From: Paraplanobispora takensis
GTDB lineage: Bacteria; Actinomycetota; Actinomycetes; Streptosporangiales; Streptosporangiaceae
Assembly: GCF_016863195.1 (NCBI RefSeq)
Contig: NZ_BOOK01000040.1
Location: forward strand, 62,001-126,000
Reading direction: 5' to 3'
DNA: 64,000 nt
Of the stretch, positions 34,744-43,082 are shown piece by piece (the stretch's first letter is position 1; each line of letters starts with the position of its first letter). The notes below the pieces were generated by a model. It did no database searches and had not been told where the DNA came from. It saw only the letters and a program-made list of their open reading frames with translations. Made by a program: the position numbers and the translations under genes.

Positions 34744-36380
34744 GATGCGAACACCCGCCCCCGCCGGATCAGGTACGGGCCGAGCACGAGGACGTCCACC
34801 GGGGCCGACCCGAAGCACTCCAGGGCGTCGCGGGGGTCGTCGACCATGGGCCGCCCGGCCGTGTTGAGGCTGGTGTTGACCACCACCGGGATCCCGGTTC
34901 TGGCCTCGAACTCCTCCAGGGTCCTGGCCATCAGCGGATGGTCGGCCCGGTCCACCGTCTGGATCCTGGCGGTGCCGTCGACGTGCACGACGGCGGGGAT
35001 GCGCTCGCGCCACTCCGGCCGCACGTCGTGGACGAAGAGCATGTAGGGGCTGGGCACCGGGCCGCGCTCGAAGATCTCACCGGCGCGCTCGGCGAGGACC
35101 ATCGGGGCGATCGGGCGGAACTGCTCGCGGCCCTTGACGTCGTTGAGCCGTTCGGTGTTGTCCGCCCGGCCGGGGTGGGCCAGCAGCGAGCGGCGCCCGA
35201 GCGCGCGCGGGCCGTACTCGCTGCGCCCCTGGAACCAGGCGATGATCCGGTCGGCGGCCAGCTCGGCGGCGACCGCGGCGGCCAGGTCGCGGGGGCGCTC
35301 GTAGGGCACCCGCGCCACGTCCAGCCAGGCGGCCAGCTCCTCGTCGGTCCAGCCCCGGCCGAGGTCGGCGCCGGGCATCGGCGCGGCCGGCTCCCCGAAG
35401 GCCTGGGCCAGGTGCAGCGCCCCGCCGAGCGCGGTCCCGGAGTCGCCCGCGGCGGGCTGCACCCAGATCTCCTCGAAGGGCCCCTCGGCCAGCAGGCGGG
35501 TGTTGGCGACGCAGTTGAGCGCCACTCCCCCGGCCATGGTCAGGTAGCGCTCGCCGGTGCGCCCGTGCAGCCAGCGGGCGAGGTCGAGCAGGACCTCCTC
35601 CAGCCGCTTCTGCACGCTGGCGGCGAGGTCGGCGTGTTCGGAGGACCATGCCTCGCCCTTGCCAAGGGCCTTGGCGTAGCCGCCCCAGTCGATCGGCTCG
35701 ACGCGGAACCCGCCGTCATCGGTGGCGTGGATGAGCTCGCGCAGCTCGCCCAGGAAGCGGGGCTCGCCGTAGGAGGCCAGCGCCATGACCTTGTACTCGT
35801 CGCTGGAGCGCATGAAGCCCAGGTGCTCGGTGACCTCCTCGTACATCAGCCCGAGGGAGTGCGGCAGCTCCTGGGTGGCCAGGACGGTCAGCTCGCCGTC
35901 GCGGTAGTGACCGGCCAGATGTGAGACCGCCTCGCCGCGGCCGTCGCACACCAGGACCGCCGAGTCGCGGTACGGCGCGGCGAGCCCGGCCGAGGCGGCG
36001 TGCGCCACGTGGTGGGGGACGTAGCGGACCTGGGCGGGGTCCAGACCGGGCAGGGCGGTGGCCAGGAAGGCCGGGGCCCGGTGGGCGTAGGTGGTGCGCA
36101 GGTCCTCCCAGCGCTCGTCCAGGCCCTTCTGGCCGGGCCGTACGAGGGCGGGATCGTAGGAGTAGGCGACGGCGTCGAGGTCCTCCGGTCCGAGGCCCGC
36201 CTGTTCCAGGCACCAGGCCGCGGCCTGCTCGGGCAGCTCCCACGCGGAGAAGGGAACAGGACGTTTCCCGTGCTTACGGCGGCTGAACCTCTCCTCTTCG
36301 GCGGCCGCCACCACGTGGCCGTCGACCACGAGGGCCGCCGCCGGGTCATGAAAAATCGCATTTAACCCTAGGAATTTCAT
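34740..36380 (-). CDS. Carbamoyltransferase (NodU/CmcH/TobZ family), first gene of the glycan operon
   Basis: The product is 546 residues. The N-terminal Kae1-like domain starts MKFLGLNAIFHDPAAALVVD with EEERFSRRKHGKRP, and the metal-binding VPHHVAHAASAG is present. The C-terminal YrdC-like part has GRSEYGPRALGRRSLLAHP and VVNTSLNTAGRPMVDDP. These enzymes pass a carbamoyl group from carbamoyl phosphate, through carbamoyl-adenylate, to hydroxyls of sugars or antibiotics. Here a cluster sugar is the likely target. GGGAGG lies seven bases before ATG 36380. Confidence 0.93.
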   Translation of the reverse strand: MKFLGLNAIFHDPAAALVVDGHVVAAAEEERFSRRKHGKRPVPFSAWELPEQAAAWCLEQAGLGPEDLDAVAYSYDPALVRPGQKGLDERWEDLRTTYAHRAPAFLATALPGLDPAQVRYVPHHVAHAASAGLAAPYRDSAVLVCDGRGEAVSHLAGHYRDGELTVLATQELPHSLGLMYEEVTEHLGFMRSSDEYKVMALASYGEPRFLGELRELIHATDDGGFRVEPIDWGGYAKALGKGEAWSSEHADLAASVQKRLEEVLLDLARWLHGRTGERYLTMAGGVALNCVANTRLLAEGPFEEIWVQPAAGDSGTALGGALHLAQAFGEPAAPMPGADLGRGWTDEELAAWLDVARVPYERPRDLAAAVAAELAADRIIAWFQGRSEYGPRALGRRSLLAHPGRADNTERLNDVKGREQFRPIAPMVLAERAGEIFERGPVPSPYMLFVHDVRPEWRERIPAVVHVDGTARIQTVDRADHPLMARTLEEFEARTGIPVVVNTSLNTAGRPMVDDPRDALECFGSAPVDVLVLGPYLIRRGRVFAS

Positions 36381-36459
36381 GCATTCGCCTCCCGCAGACG
36401 TCTCATCACTACCGAGAGGAGCGCTTCTCAAACAATCGGTCCGGTAGAAGTGCAGCTAG

Positions 36460-36469
36460 AGAGGCCTCT
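36460..36469. promoter_or_regulatory. Palindrome in the divergent promoter of the glycan cluster
   Basis: The 10-bp palindrome AGAGGCCTCT lies between two direct AGTGCAG repeats (36449 and 36472) in the A+T-richer 186-base gap between the two glycan operons. Possible operator; no regulator gene is adjacent. Confidence 0.35.
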
Positions 36470-36505
36470 GTAGTGCAGATTGTCACTCTAAGTAGTTTTT
36501 TAATG

Positions 36506-36529
36506 GTTAACATCAAGATGCCCGGGTAG
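36506..36529 (+). promoter_or_regulatory. SigB/SigF-like promoter of the gmhB-type operon
   Basis: GTTA (36506-36509), 14 bases, GGGTAG (36524-36529), with a predicted start near 36536, about 30 bases before GTG 36567. One mismatch in the -35 element. Confidence 0.5.
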
Positions 36530-36566
36530 CTGGACAGATTGGCGAACAATCGCTCCGGAGGTGCAT

Positions 36567-37148
36567 GTGCCATACATGGAAAAGCCCGCGGCGGTGCTTT
36601 TCGACAGGGACGGGACTCTCATTTACGACGTTCCTTACAACAACCAGGCAGACAGGGTGAAACCCCTGCCTGGAAGCCGCGAGGCGCTCGACCGGGTCCG
36701 CCGGGCGGGCGTGCCGGTCGGGATCGTCACCAACCAGTCCGGGGTGGCCAGGGGCCTGATCGCCGCGGCGGAGCTGGCGGAGGTCAACGCCCGCGTCGAG
36801 GAGCTTCTCGGCCCCTTCGACGTGTGGGCGGTCTGCACGCACGGCGACGCCGACGGCTGCGGGTGCCGCAAGCCCGCCCCCGGCCTCGTCCTGCACGCGG
36901 CGCGGACCCTCGGCGTGGATCCCGGCGGCTGCGTGGTGATCGGCGACATCGGCAGGGACGTCGAGGCCGCCCGCGCCGCCGGGGCCCGGGGCATCCTGGT
37001 GCCCACGGAGGTGACGCTGCCCGAGGAGGTCGCCGCCGCCGCCGAGGTCGCCCCGGACCTGGCCGCCGCGGTCTCCCTGGTGCTCGGCGACGTCCCGGGT
37101 ACGGCCGTCCCCGCCGTCGCCGCGGTCTCCGGGGAGGTGCCGTCGTGA
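36567..37148 (+). CDS. gmhB: HAD-family heptose-1,7-bisphosphate 7-phosphatase-like enzyme
   Basis: The product is 193 residues from GTG 36567 (GGAGG five bases upstream; an in-frame GTG at 36561 overlaps that site). HAD motifs are FDRDGTLIYDVPY (Asp13, Asp15), VTNQSGVARG, CGCRKPAPG with the Lys, and VIGDIGRDVEAA. The insert CTHGDADGCGC matches the zinc-binding loop of GmhB phosphatases. It would remove the 7-phosphate between the two HldE reactions, completing the pathway with gmhA and hldE across the divergent promoter. It overlaps the next gene by four bases. Confidence 0.85.
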   Translation: MPYMEKPAAVLFDRDGTLIYDVPYNNQADRVKPLPGSREALDRVRRAGVPVGIVTNQSGVARGLIAAAELAEVNARVEELLGPFDVWAVCTHGDADGCGCRKPAPGLVLHAARTLGVDPGGCVVIGDIGRDVEAARAAGARGILVPTEVTLPEEVAAAAEVAPDLAAAVSLVLGDVPGTAVPAVAAVSGEVPS

Positions 37149-38104
37149 GGATCCTGGCCTGGCACGTGCACGGCTCCTGGATGACGTCGTTCGTGCACGG
37201 CGCCCATGACTATCTGGTCCCGCTCACCCCGGACAGGGGCCCCGACGGACGCGGGCGGGCGCAGACCTACCCGTGGCCGCAGGCGGCGCGCGAGGTGCCC
37301 GCCGACCGGCTCCGCGAGGAGGACGTGGACCTGGTCGTGCTGCAGCGCCCCGACGAGATAGAGCTGGCCGCCGAGTGGCTGGGCCGCCGTCCCGGCAAGG
37401 ACGTGCCCGCCGTCTACGTCGAGCACAACACCCCCAAGGGCGACGTCCCGGCCACCCTGCACCCGCTGGCCGAGCGCGAGGACATCCCCGTGGTCCACGT
37501 GACCCACTTCAACAGCCTGTTCTGGGACTGCGGCCGGGCGCCCGCCCGGGTGATCGAGCACGGCGTCGTCGACCCCGGCCACCTCTACACCGGCGAGCTC
37601 CCCAGGGCCGCCGTGGTGGTCAACGAGCCGATCCGGCGCGAGCGGGTCGCGGGCACCGACCTGCTGCCCCGCTTCGCCGAAGAGGCGCCGCTGGACGTGT
37701 TCGGCATGAAGGTCACCGGCCTGCCCGGCCACCTGGGCATCCCGGTGGGCGTCTTCGAGGACCTGCCGCAGGCGGCGATGCACGCCGAGCTGGCCCGGCG
37801 GCGCGTCTACGTGCATCCCTACCGGTGGACCTCGCTCGGCCTGTCGCTGATCGAGGCGATGATGATCGGCATGCCGGTGGTGGCGCTGGCGGCGACCGAG
37901 GCCGTGGAGGCGGTGCCGCCGGAGGCGGGCGTGGTCTCCACCCGGGTGGGCGTCCTGACCGCCGCGCTGGACGCCTTCGTCGGGGAGCCGGAGCTGGCCC
38001 GGCAGGTCGGCAAGACCGCCCGCGCCGCCGCGCTCGCCCGCTACGGCCTGGACCGGTTCCTGGCCGACTGGGACCGTCTGATCGCCGAACTCACCGGGGG
38101 CTGA
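37145..38104 (+). CDS. Glycosyltransferase, GT4-like
   Basis: The product is 319 residues from GTG 37145, coupled to the phosphatase gene (GTGA). It opens RILAWHVHGSWMTSFVHGAH, has VYVEHNTPKGDVPATLH and VTHFNSLFWDCG, and carries YRWTSLGLSLIEAMMIGMPV, a variant of the GT4 EX7E region. The donor-site Glu pair is only partly conserved, so the family placement is tentative. As part of the phosphatase operon it probably adds a sugar in the same glycan. Confidence 0.75.
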   Translation: MRILAWHVHGSWMTSFVHGAHDYLVPLTPDRGPDGRGRAQTYPWPQAAREVPADRLREEDVDLVVLQRPDEIELAAEWLGRRPGKDVPAVYVEHNTPKGDVPATLHPLAEREDIPVVHVTHFNSLFWDCGRAPARVIEHGVVDPGHLYTGELPRAAVVVNEPIRRERVAGTDLLPRFAEEAPLDVFGMKVTGLPGHLGIPVGVFEDLPQAAMHAELARRRVYVHPYRWTSLGLSLIEAMMIGMPVVALAATEAVEAVPPEAGVVSTRVGVLTAALDAFVGEPELARQVGKTARAAALARYGLDRFLADWDRLIAELTGG

Positions 38105-38160
38105 GAACGCTTCAACGATCTCCCGTGTGACTTTCGCGGCCGCCGGGGTAGGAGGTGCCG

Positions 38161-38550
38161 ATGAGGAAGCCAATCATGTGTGCCGCCGCGGTGGCCCTGG
38201 TCACCGGGTTGGCGGGGTGCGCATCGGCCGAGGGGGACGCCGCCGGGCAGGCGGCCGAACGGTTCTACTCGGCGATATCGGGAGGCCGGGGTGAGCAGGC
38301 CTGCGCGCTGCTGACGCCACGGGCCGCCGAGAGTGTGGAGTCCGGCGGCGAGACGTGCGCGCAGGCCGTCACCACACTCGTCATGCCGGGCGGCGAGGTC
38401 CGCGGGGCGCAGGTCTGGGGGGACGACGCCCAGGTACGGCTGGCGCGCGACACGGTCTTCCTCCACCGGTTCCCGCAGGGCTGGCTGGTGCGGGCGGCGG
38501 GCTGCCGCCCGCACGGCGAGCTGCCCTACGACTGTGAAGTGGGGGGCTGA
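38161..38550 (+). CDS. Small lipoprotein
   Basis: The product is 129 residues from ATG 38161 (AGGAGG five bases upstream). The signal peptide ends in the lipobox LAGC, giving a diacylated Cys near residue 20. The mature part (AAERFYSAISGGRGEQACAL, later VTTLVMPGGEVRGAQVWGDD, ends in AAGCRPHGELPYDC) has an NTF2-like pattern and paired cysteines. Similar short lipoproteins occur in other actinomycetes. The function is unknown. It opens a three-gene cassette with the two membrane proteins that follow. Confidence 0.8.
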   Translation: MRKPIMCAAAVALVTGLAGCASAEGDAAGQAAERFYSAISGGRGEQACALLTPRAAESVESGGETCAQAVTTLVMPGGEVRGAQVWGDDAQVRLARDTVFLHRFPQGWLVRAAGCRPHGELPYDCEVGG

Positions 38551-38551
38551 G

Positions 38552-38635
38552 ATGCGTGTCATGTTCGTCACGACGCTCGCCGTCATCGTGACCGGGCTGG
38601 CCTACGTGCTGACCATCGGCCTGATCGGCCGCTAG
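38552..38635 (+). CDS. 27-residue single-helix membrane peptide
   Basis: ATG 38552 starts one base past the lipoprotein stop, with a G-rich ribosome site (GGGGGG) upstream, and ends at TAG 38635. The peptide is a single hydrophobic helix (VMFVTTLAVIVTGLAYVLTI) with a short GLIGR end. It is too short for usual gene calling, but its tight fit between two genes and clean composition suggest it is real. Function unknown. Confidence 0.65.
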   Translation: MRVMFVTTLAVIVTGLAYVLTIGLIGR

Positions 38636-38643
38636 GAGGGATC

Positions 38644-39318
38644 GTGAAGCGTTTCGTCAGGGACAACGCGCTGAGCCTGTTCTTCCTGGTGCTGTTCGTG
38701 CTCTCGCTGGCAGGCCAGTCGATGGCGGGCACCGCGGACTACAACGCGCGGCAGCTGGCGCAGGGCGGGGCGACGGTCTCCTGGGCGGAGTACGTCGTCT
38801 CCTCCGACTTCGCCGTCGACGTGGCCGAGAACTGGCAGTCGGAGTACCTGCAGTTCCTGCTGTTCATCCTGGCCACGGTCTGGCTGGTGCAGCGCGGCTC
38901 GCCGGAGTCGAAGGAGCCGGGCAAGGAGGGCCGGGAGAGCGACGAGGACCAGCAGGTCGGCCGCTACATCGAGCCGGACAGCCCGTCCTGGGCCAAGGCG
39001 GGCGGGGCGCGGCTGAAGCTGTACGGCAACTCCCTCGGCCTGCTGATGGGACTGATCTTCGCCCTGTCGTGGCTGGCCCAGTCGGTGGCGGGCCGGGCGG
39101 CCTACAACGGCGAGCAGCTGTCCCAGCTCCAGGATCCGGTCAGCTGGGGCGAGTACGTCGTCTCGGCCGACTTCTGGAACCGCACCCTGCAGAACTGGCA
39201 GTCGGAGTTCCTCGCGGTGCTGTCGATGGTGGTGCTGTCGATCTATCTGCGCCAGCGGGGGTCACCGGAGTCCAAGCCGGTCGGCGCGGCGCACACGGCC
39301 ACCGGCGTCGAGGGCTGA
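38644..39318 (+). CDS. DUF6766-type membrane protein with internal duplication
   Basis: The product is 224 residues, starting eight bases after the 27-residue gene. Two homologous halves (1-95 and 120-215) each read: a helix ending in (S/A)QS(M/V)AG, YNxxQL, VSWxEYVVSxDF, NWQSE(Y/F)L, a second helix, and (V/L)xQRGSPESK. That makes four membrane helices, with the repeat loops outside and the RGSPESK ends inside. The gene is of unknown function but occurs in many actinobacteria. The cassette with the lipoprotein and mini-protein may form one complex. Confidence 0.8.
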   Translation: MKRFVRDNALSLFFLVLFVLSLAGQSMAGTADYNARQLAQGGATVSWAEYVVSSDFAVDVAENWQSEYLQFLLFILATVWLVQRGSPESKEPGKEGRESDEDQQVGRYIEPDSPSWAKAGGARLKLYGNSLGLLMGLIFALSWLAQSVAGRAAYNGEQLSQLQDPVSWGEYVVSADFWNRTLQNWQSEFLAVLSMVVLSIYLRQRGSPESKPVGAAHTATGVEG

Positions 39319-39325
39319 GCGGCCT

Positions 39326-39372
39326 GGACGCGCCTGCGGGCACCGGTCACCCCGGTGCCCGCAGGCGCGTCC
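39326..39372. terminator. 21-bp perfect hairpin
   Basis: Arms at 39326-39346 and 39352-39372 (starting GGACGCGCCTGCGGGCACCGG) are perfectly complementary around a 5-base loop. It lies between the DUF6766 stop and the convergent DUF2254 gene. Confidence 0.85.
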
Positions 39373-39478
39373 TTCTGCGCAGAGTCCTTCCGCGCAGAGT
39401 CCTTCCGCGCGGAGTCCTTCCGCGCCGCGTCCTTCCGCGCCGCGTCCTTCCGCGACACGTCCCTCGGCGACACCTCTC
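39369..39478. repeat. 15-bp tandem repeats beyond the DUF2254 gene
   Basis: Seven units of the form GTCCTTCCGCGCAGA, starting at 39369, 39384, 39399, 39414, 39429, 39444 and 39459, with growing divergence rightward. Read leftward in another frame they encode (A/S)ARKD pentapeptides. They begin inside the end of the hairpin and stop at the DUF2254 stop codon. Confidence 0.85.
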
Positions 39479-40921
39479 TCAGCGATAGCGGAACGGCCGG
39501 GGACCGGTGATGTCGAGATCGTCGAGATGGTCGATGAGGTCGCCCTCGTCCAGGCCGTTCTCCCGCACCAGCCGGGGGCCCATGTCGCGGACCTGGTCGG
39601 CCATCTCCTCCCGGCCGATCGCGTCGAAGGCGGCGCGCAGCTTGGCCAGGCCGCGGCCCATCTCCACGCTGGCCACGTGCGACAGCGTGGCCGGCAGCGC
39701 CCGCTGCAGGCTCAGGACCGCCACGTCCCGGTCCCGGTCGTCGAGCTGGGGCAGGATCTCGGCCAGGGTGGACAGCGCCACGGCGCAGGTCTGGTGCTGG
39801 CGGGAGGAGGTGCTGACCACCACGAGGTCGACCAGGGCCGCCACGATCCGCCGCTGCATGGCGTCGTCGTAGACCACCGGCAGCGGCCCGCCGTACACCT
39901 CGGCGTCGGGGACCCCCGCGGCGGCGCAGCGCGCCGACAGGTCGCGCAGGGCGCCGACGGAGGCCAGGGCGACGTCCGGGTTCTGCCGGGTGGAGGTGGC
40001 CGCCCAGGCGACGTTGCCCAGCTGCTCGACGGCGTGGTCGGGGTCGACGTCGGCGTTGCGGATGCGGTCGATCGTCACGCAGCCGAGCACCCGGTCGGCG
40101 ACGTGCCGGCGCTGCTGCTCGGTGCCGCCGCGGATGCGCGCGACGGTGTCGCCGTAGGCCAGCAGGTCCCCGATCCGCACCTGGAAGGCGACCTCGACCT
40201 CCTCGCCGGTGGGGGCCAGCAGCTCCTGCAGGCGGGCGGTGCTGATGTCGACCACGTAGCCGGTCGCCTGGGTGGTCACCGGGACGGAGTCCCCGGTGAG
40301 CCGGGGCCCGGTGCGCGAGCGCGCCAGCAGGGGGAGCTGGCGCAGCCGGGCCCGGAAGGCGAGCTCCTGGATCGAGCGCACCACGGAGGTGGGACGCATC
40401 TGGTCGATCATGACGTACCCCATGAAGACCAGCAGGACCAGCGCCCCGGCGGCCAGGACCAGCGCCAGCAGCGCCCCCACCCCGGCCCAGTGCGGGCGCA
40501 TGACGGCCATCACCAGGTAGGTGTAGGTGGCGCAGCCCGCCACGTAGCCGAAGTAGGCCTGGTTGGCCCTGCGCCGCAGGAACTGGTCGAACACCACGGG
40601 GGCGACGGTCGTGGCGGTGTGCGAGATCGCCACCATCAGCGCCGACAGGGTGAGGGTGGTGACCGTCACCAGGCCGGTGGCGATCACCCGCAGCGTGCTG
40701 ACGAGGTTCTCGTGCGGGAAGAGCCGTACGAAGGTCCCGCGGAGCCCGGCCGGCCAATCGGGCGAGGACAGGTCGATCAGGACCGCCCCCACCGCGAGCG
40801 CGACCGACCCCAGGACCATGAGCAGGGGGGTGAAGAGGAATTCGGTGACCGAAAGCCGCCAGCGGACCCGGAGATCCTGGCGCTCGGGAACATAACGCCG
40901 TAATCGCGATATTTCTGACAC
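39479..40921 (-). CDS. DUF2254 predicted membrane protein
   Basis: The product is 480 residues if started at GTG 40921 (VSEISRLRRYVP). An upstream start at 40945 would lie inside the promoter. Four helices are seen in the first 190 residues (for example FTPLLMVLGSVALAVGAVLI, TTLTLSALMVAISHTA, GVGALLALVLAAGALVLLVF). A cytosolic domain follows with GYVVDISTARLQELL, VRIGDLLAYGDTVARIRGG and QLGNVAWAATSTRQNPDVA. The family function is unknown. The predicted start site two bases before the GTG would make the mRNA leaderless. Confidence 0.8.
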   Translation of the reverse strand: MSEISRLRRYVPERQDLRVRWRLSVTEFLFTPLLMVLGSVALAVGAVLIDLSSPDWPAGLRGTFVRLFPHENLVSTLRVIATGLVTVTTLTLSALMVAISHTATTVAPVVFDQFLRRRANQAYFGYVAGCATYTYLVMAVMRPHWAGVGALLALVLAAGALVLLVFMGYVMIDQMRPTSVVRSIQELAFRARLRQLPLLARSRTGPRLTGDSVPVTTQATGYVVDISTARLQELLAPTGEEVEVAFQVRIGDLLAYGDTVARIRGGTEQQRRHVADRVLGCVTIDRIRNADVDPDHAVEQLGNVAWAATSTRQNPDVALASVGALRDLSARCAAAGVPDAEVYGGPLPVVYDDAMQRRIVAALVDLVVVSTSSRQHQTCAVALSTLAEILPQLDDRDRDVAVLSLQRALPATLSHVASVEMGRGLAKLRAAFDAIGREEMADQVRDMGPRLVRENGLDEGDLIDHLDDLDITGPRPFRYR

Positions 40922-40929
40922 GCCGCTCG

Positions 40930-40954
40930 CTACCCCCTGCCCCACCGGGCAAAC
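40930..40954 (-). promoter_or_regulatory. SigB/SigF-type promoter of the DUF2254 gene
   Basis: Read leftward: GTTT (40954-40951), 15 bases, GGGTAG (40935-40930). Expected transcription start near 40923. Confidence 0.6.
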
Positions 40955-40975
40955 GGTTCATTCGATCACCGCTGG

Positions 40976-41518
<543 letters not shown>

Positions 41519-41618
41519 ACACCTCCCGTTTCCCGGTTATCCCGGTTCATGCCCGATCGGTTTCGTCCCGTCTTCCGCGGGCAGCCGCAGAAGTCCACAA
41601 CCACCGAAAGGAGCGAGA

Positions 41619-42035
41619 ATGCCGACCGCACGCGACATCATGACGTCGAACGCGGAATGCGTGAACGCCGACGAGACGGTTCTCGACGCGGCCAGGAAGA
41701 TGGCGCGCCTGGGGGTGGGGTCCCTGCCCATCTGCGGCACGGACGACCGGCTGAAGGGCATGCTGACCGACCGCGACATCGTGGTCAAGGTGCTCGCCCA
41801 GGGCAAGGACCCGAACACCTGCCTGGCCGGCGAGCTGGCCCAGGGTGAGGCCGTGACCATCGGCGCCGACGACGACGCCGCGGAGATCCTCCGGACGATG
41901 GCCTCGCACCAGGTGCGCAGGCTGCCGGTGATCGACGGCCACAAGCTGGTCGGGATCGTGGCGCTGGCCGACGTGGCCAGGGCGCTGCCGGACCGGCCGG
42001 TCGGTGACCTGCTCGACGCGATCAGCGCCGCCTGA
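41619..42035 (+). CDS. CBS-domain pair protein
   Basis: The product is 138 residues from ATG 41619 (AAGGAG five bases upstream). Two CBS motifs are seen: TARDIMTSNAECVNADETVL to GMLTDRDIVVKVL, and TIGADDDAAEILRTMASHQV to LVGIVALADVARAL. Such Bateman modules bind adenine nucleotides and act as energy or redox sensors; small stand-alone ones are common stress proteins in actinobacteria. GTTT-N15-GGGCAG lies upstream, a weak stress-type promoter. Ends with a strong terminator. Confidence 0.9.
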   Translation: MPTARDIMTSNAECVNADETVLDAARKMARLGVGSLPICGTDDRLKGMLTDRDIVVKVLAQGKDPNTCLAGELAQGEAVTIGADDDAAEILRTMASHQVRRLPVIDGHKLVGIVALADVARALPDRPVGDLLDAISAA

Positions 42036-42056
42036 GTCTCCGTCCCCCGCACACCC

Positions 42057-42088
42057 GGGGCCGCCTCCCTTTTCGGGGAGGCGGCCCC
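42057..42088 (+). terminator. 13-bp perfect hairpin
   Basis: GGGGCCGCCTCCC and its exact inverse around the T-rich loop TTTTCG, 22 bases beyond the CBS gene. Confidence 0.85.
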
Positions 42089-42170
42089 GCGCGTTCTCCG
42101 GGCCCCCGCTCCGGGCGTCTTCCGCGCCCCACGCTCCGGGCGTCTTCCGGGCGTCGCGTTCAGGCGGCCG

Positions 42171-43082
42171 TCAGCGGCGGCCGGTGGTGGCGATGCCCTG
42201 GACGAAGTAGCGCTGGCCGAGGAAGAAGATCACGATCAGCGGGAGCGTGGTCACCACGCTCGCCGCCAGGACGATCTCCCACTTGGGGTCGCCGCCCTGG
42301 TAGAACTGGTCGACCACGGCCTTCAGGCCGCGCGGCAGCGTGTAGAGCGCCGGGTCCTGCAGATAGATCAGCGGCTTCATCAGGTCGAACCAGCTCGCCT
42401 TGAGCTCGAAGACGAAGGCGATGATCAGCGCCGGGCGCGACAGCGGCAGCGCGATCCGCCAGAACAGGTCGAAGTACGACGCGCCGTCGACGCGCGCGGC
42501 CTCGAAGACGTAGCGCGGCACACCGAGCAGGAACTGGCGCAGCAGGAAGATGTAGAACGCCGACCCGAACAGGTTGCCCGCCCACAGCGGCACCTGCGTG
42601 CCGGTCAGCCCCGCGGCGTTCCAGATCAGGAAGGTCGGCACGAGGGTCACCGCCGCCGGCAGCATCATCGTCGCCAGCACGCTGCCGAAGACGATCCCCC
42701 GGCCGGGGAAGCGGAAGTAGGCGAAGCCGAAGGCCACGAAGGCGCTGGACAGCGTGACCGTCAGCGCGGCCGCGACGCCCACGACCACCGTGTTGACGAG
42801 CCAGGTCAGCATGGGGGCCGCGTCCCAGACGGCCACGTAGTTCTCCGGCCGGAAGGGGACCGGCCAGGGCAGGAACGGGTCGGTGAACGTCCGGTCGCGG
42901 GGCTTGAGCGAGGCGACCACCAGCCAGACGAACGGATAGAGGAAGATCACCGAGGCGGCGGCCAGGACGGTGAGGAAGAAGACCTTCCCGGTCCCCCGGC
43001 CCGCCGGGTCGGGGGCCGGGTCCCGCGCCGCCCGCTCACTCCCCGGCCGGCCCGCGGAGGTGATCGGTTCGGTGGTCGTCAT
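42171..43082 (-). CDS. Carbohydrate ABC transporter permease (MalG-type)
   Basis: The product is 303 residues with six helices. The cytosolic EAA loop, which docks the ATPase, reads FEAARVDGASYFDLFWRIAL. ATG 43082 overlaps the stop of the MalF-type gene by four bases. Together with that gene and the binding protein it forms an importer for an unidentified sugar or glycoside. No ATP-binding gene is in the operon. Actinomycetes often use one shared ATPase (MsiK) encoded elsewhere. Confidence 0.92.
   Translation of the reverse strand: MTTTEPITSAGRPGSERAARDPAPDPAGRGTGKVFFLTVLAAASVIFLYPFVWLVVASLKPRDRTFTDPFLPWPVPFRPENYVAVWDAAPMLTWLVNTVVVGVAAALTVTLSSAFVAFGFAYFRFPGRGIVFGSVLATMMLPAAVTLVPTFLIWNAAGLTGTQVPLWAGNLFGSAFYIFLLRQFLLGVPRYVFEAARVDGASYFDLFWRIALPLSRPALIIAFVFELKASWFDLMKPLIYLQDPALYTLPRGLKAVVDQFYQGGDPKWEIVLAASVVTTLPLIVIFFLGQRYFVQGIATTGRR

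Noticed and set aside
41560-41586. GTTT-N15-GGGCAG before the CBS gene
   Set aside because: The -10 element differs at two positions; noted in the gene entry but not listed as a promoter.
42089-42170. Direct repeat of CGCTCCGGGCGTCTTCCG near 42106 and 42129 as a regulatory or mobile element
   Set aside because: Two short copies in a G+C-rich gap downstream of a terminator; no support for a function.
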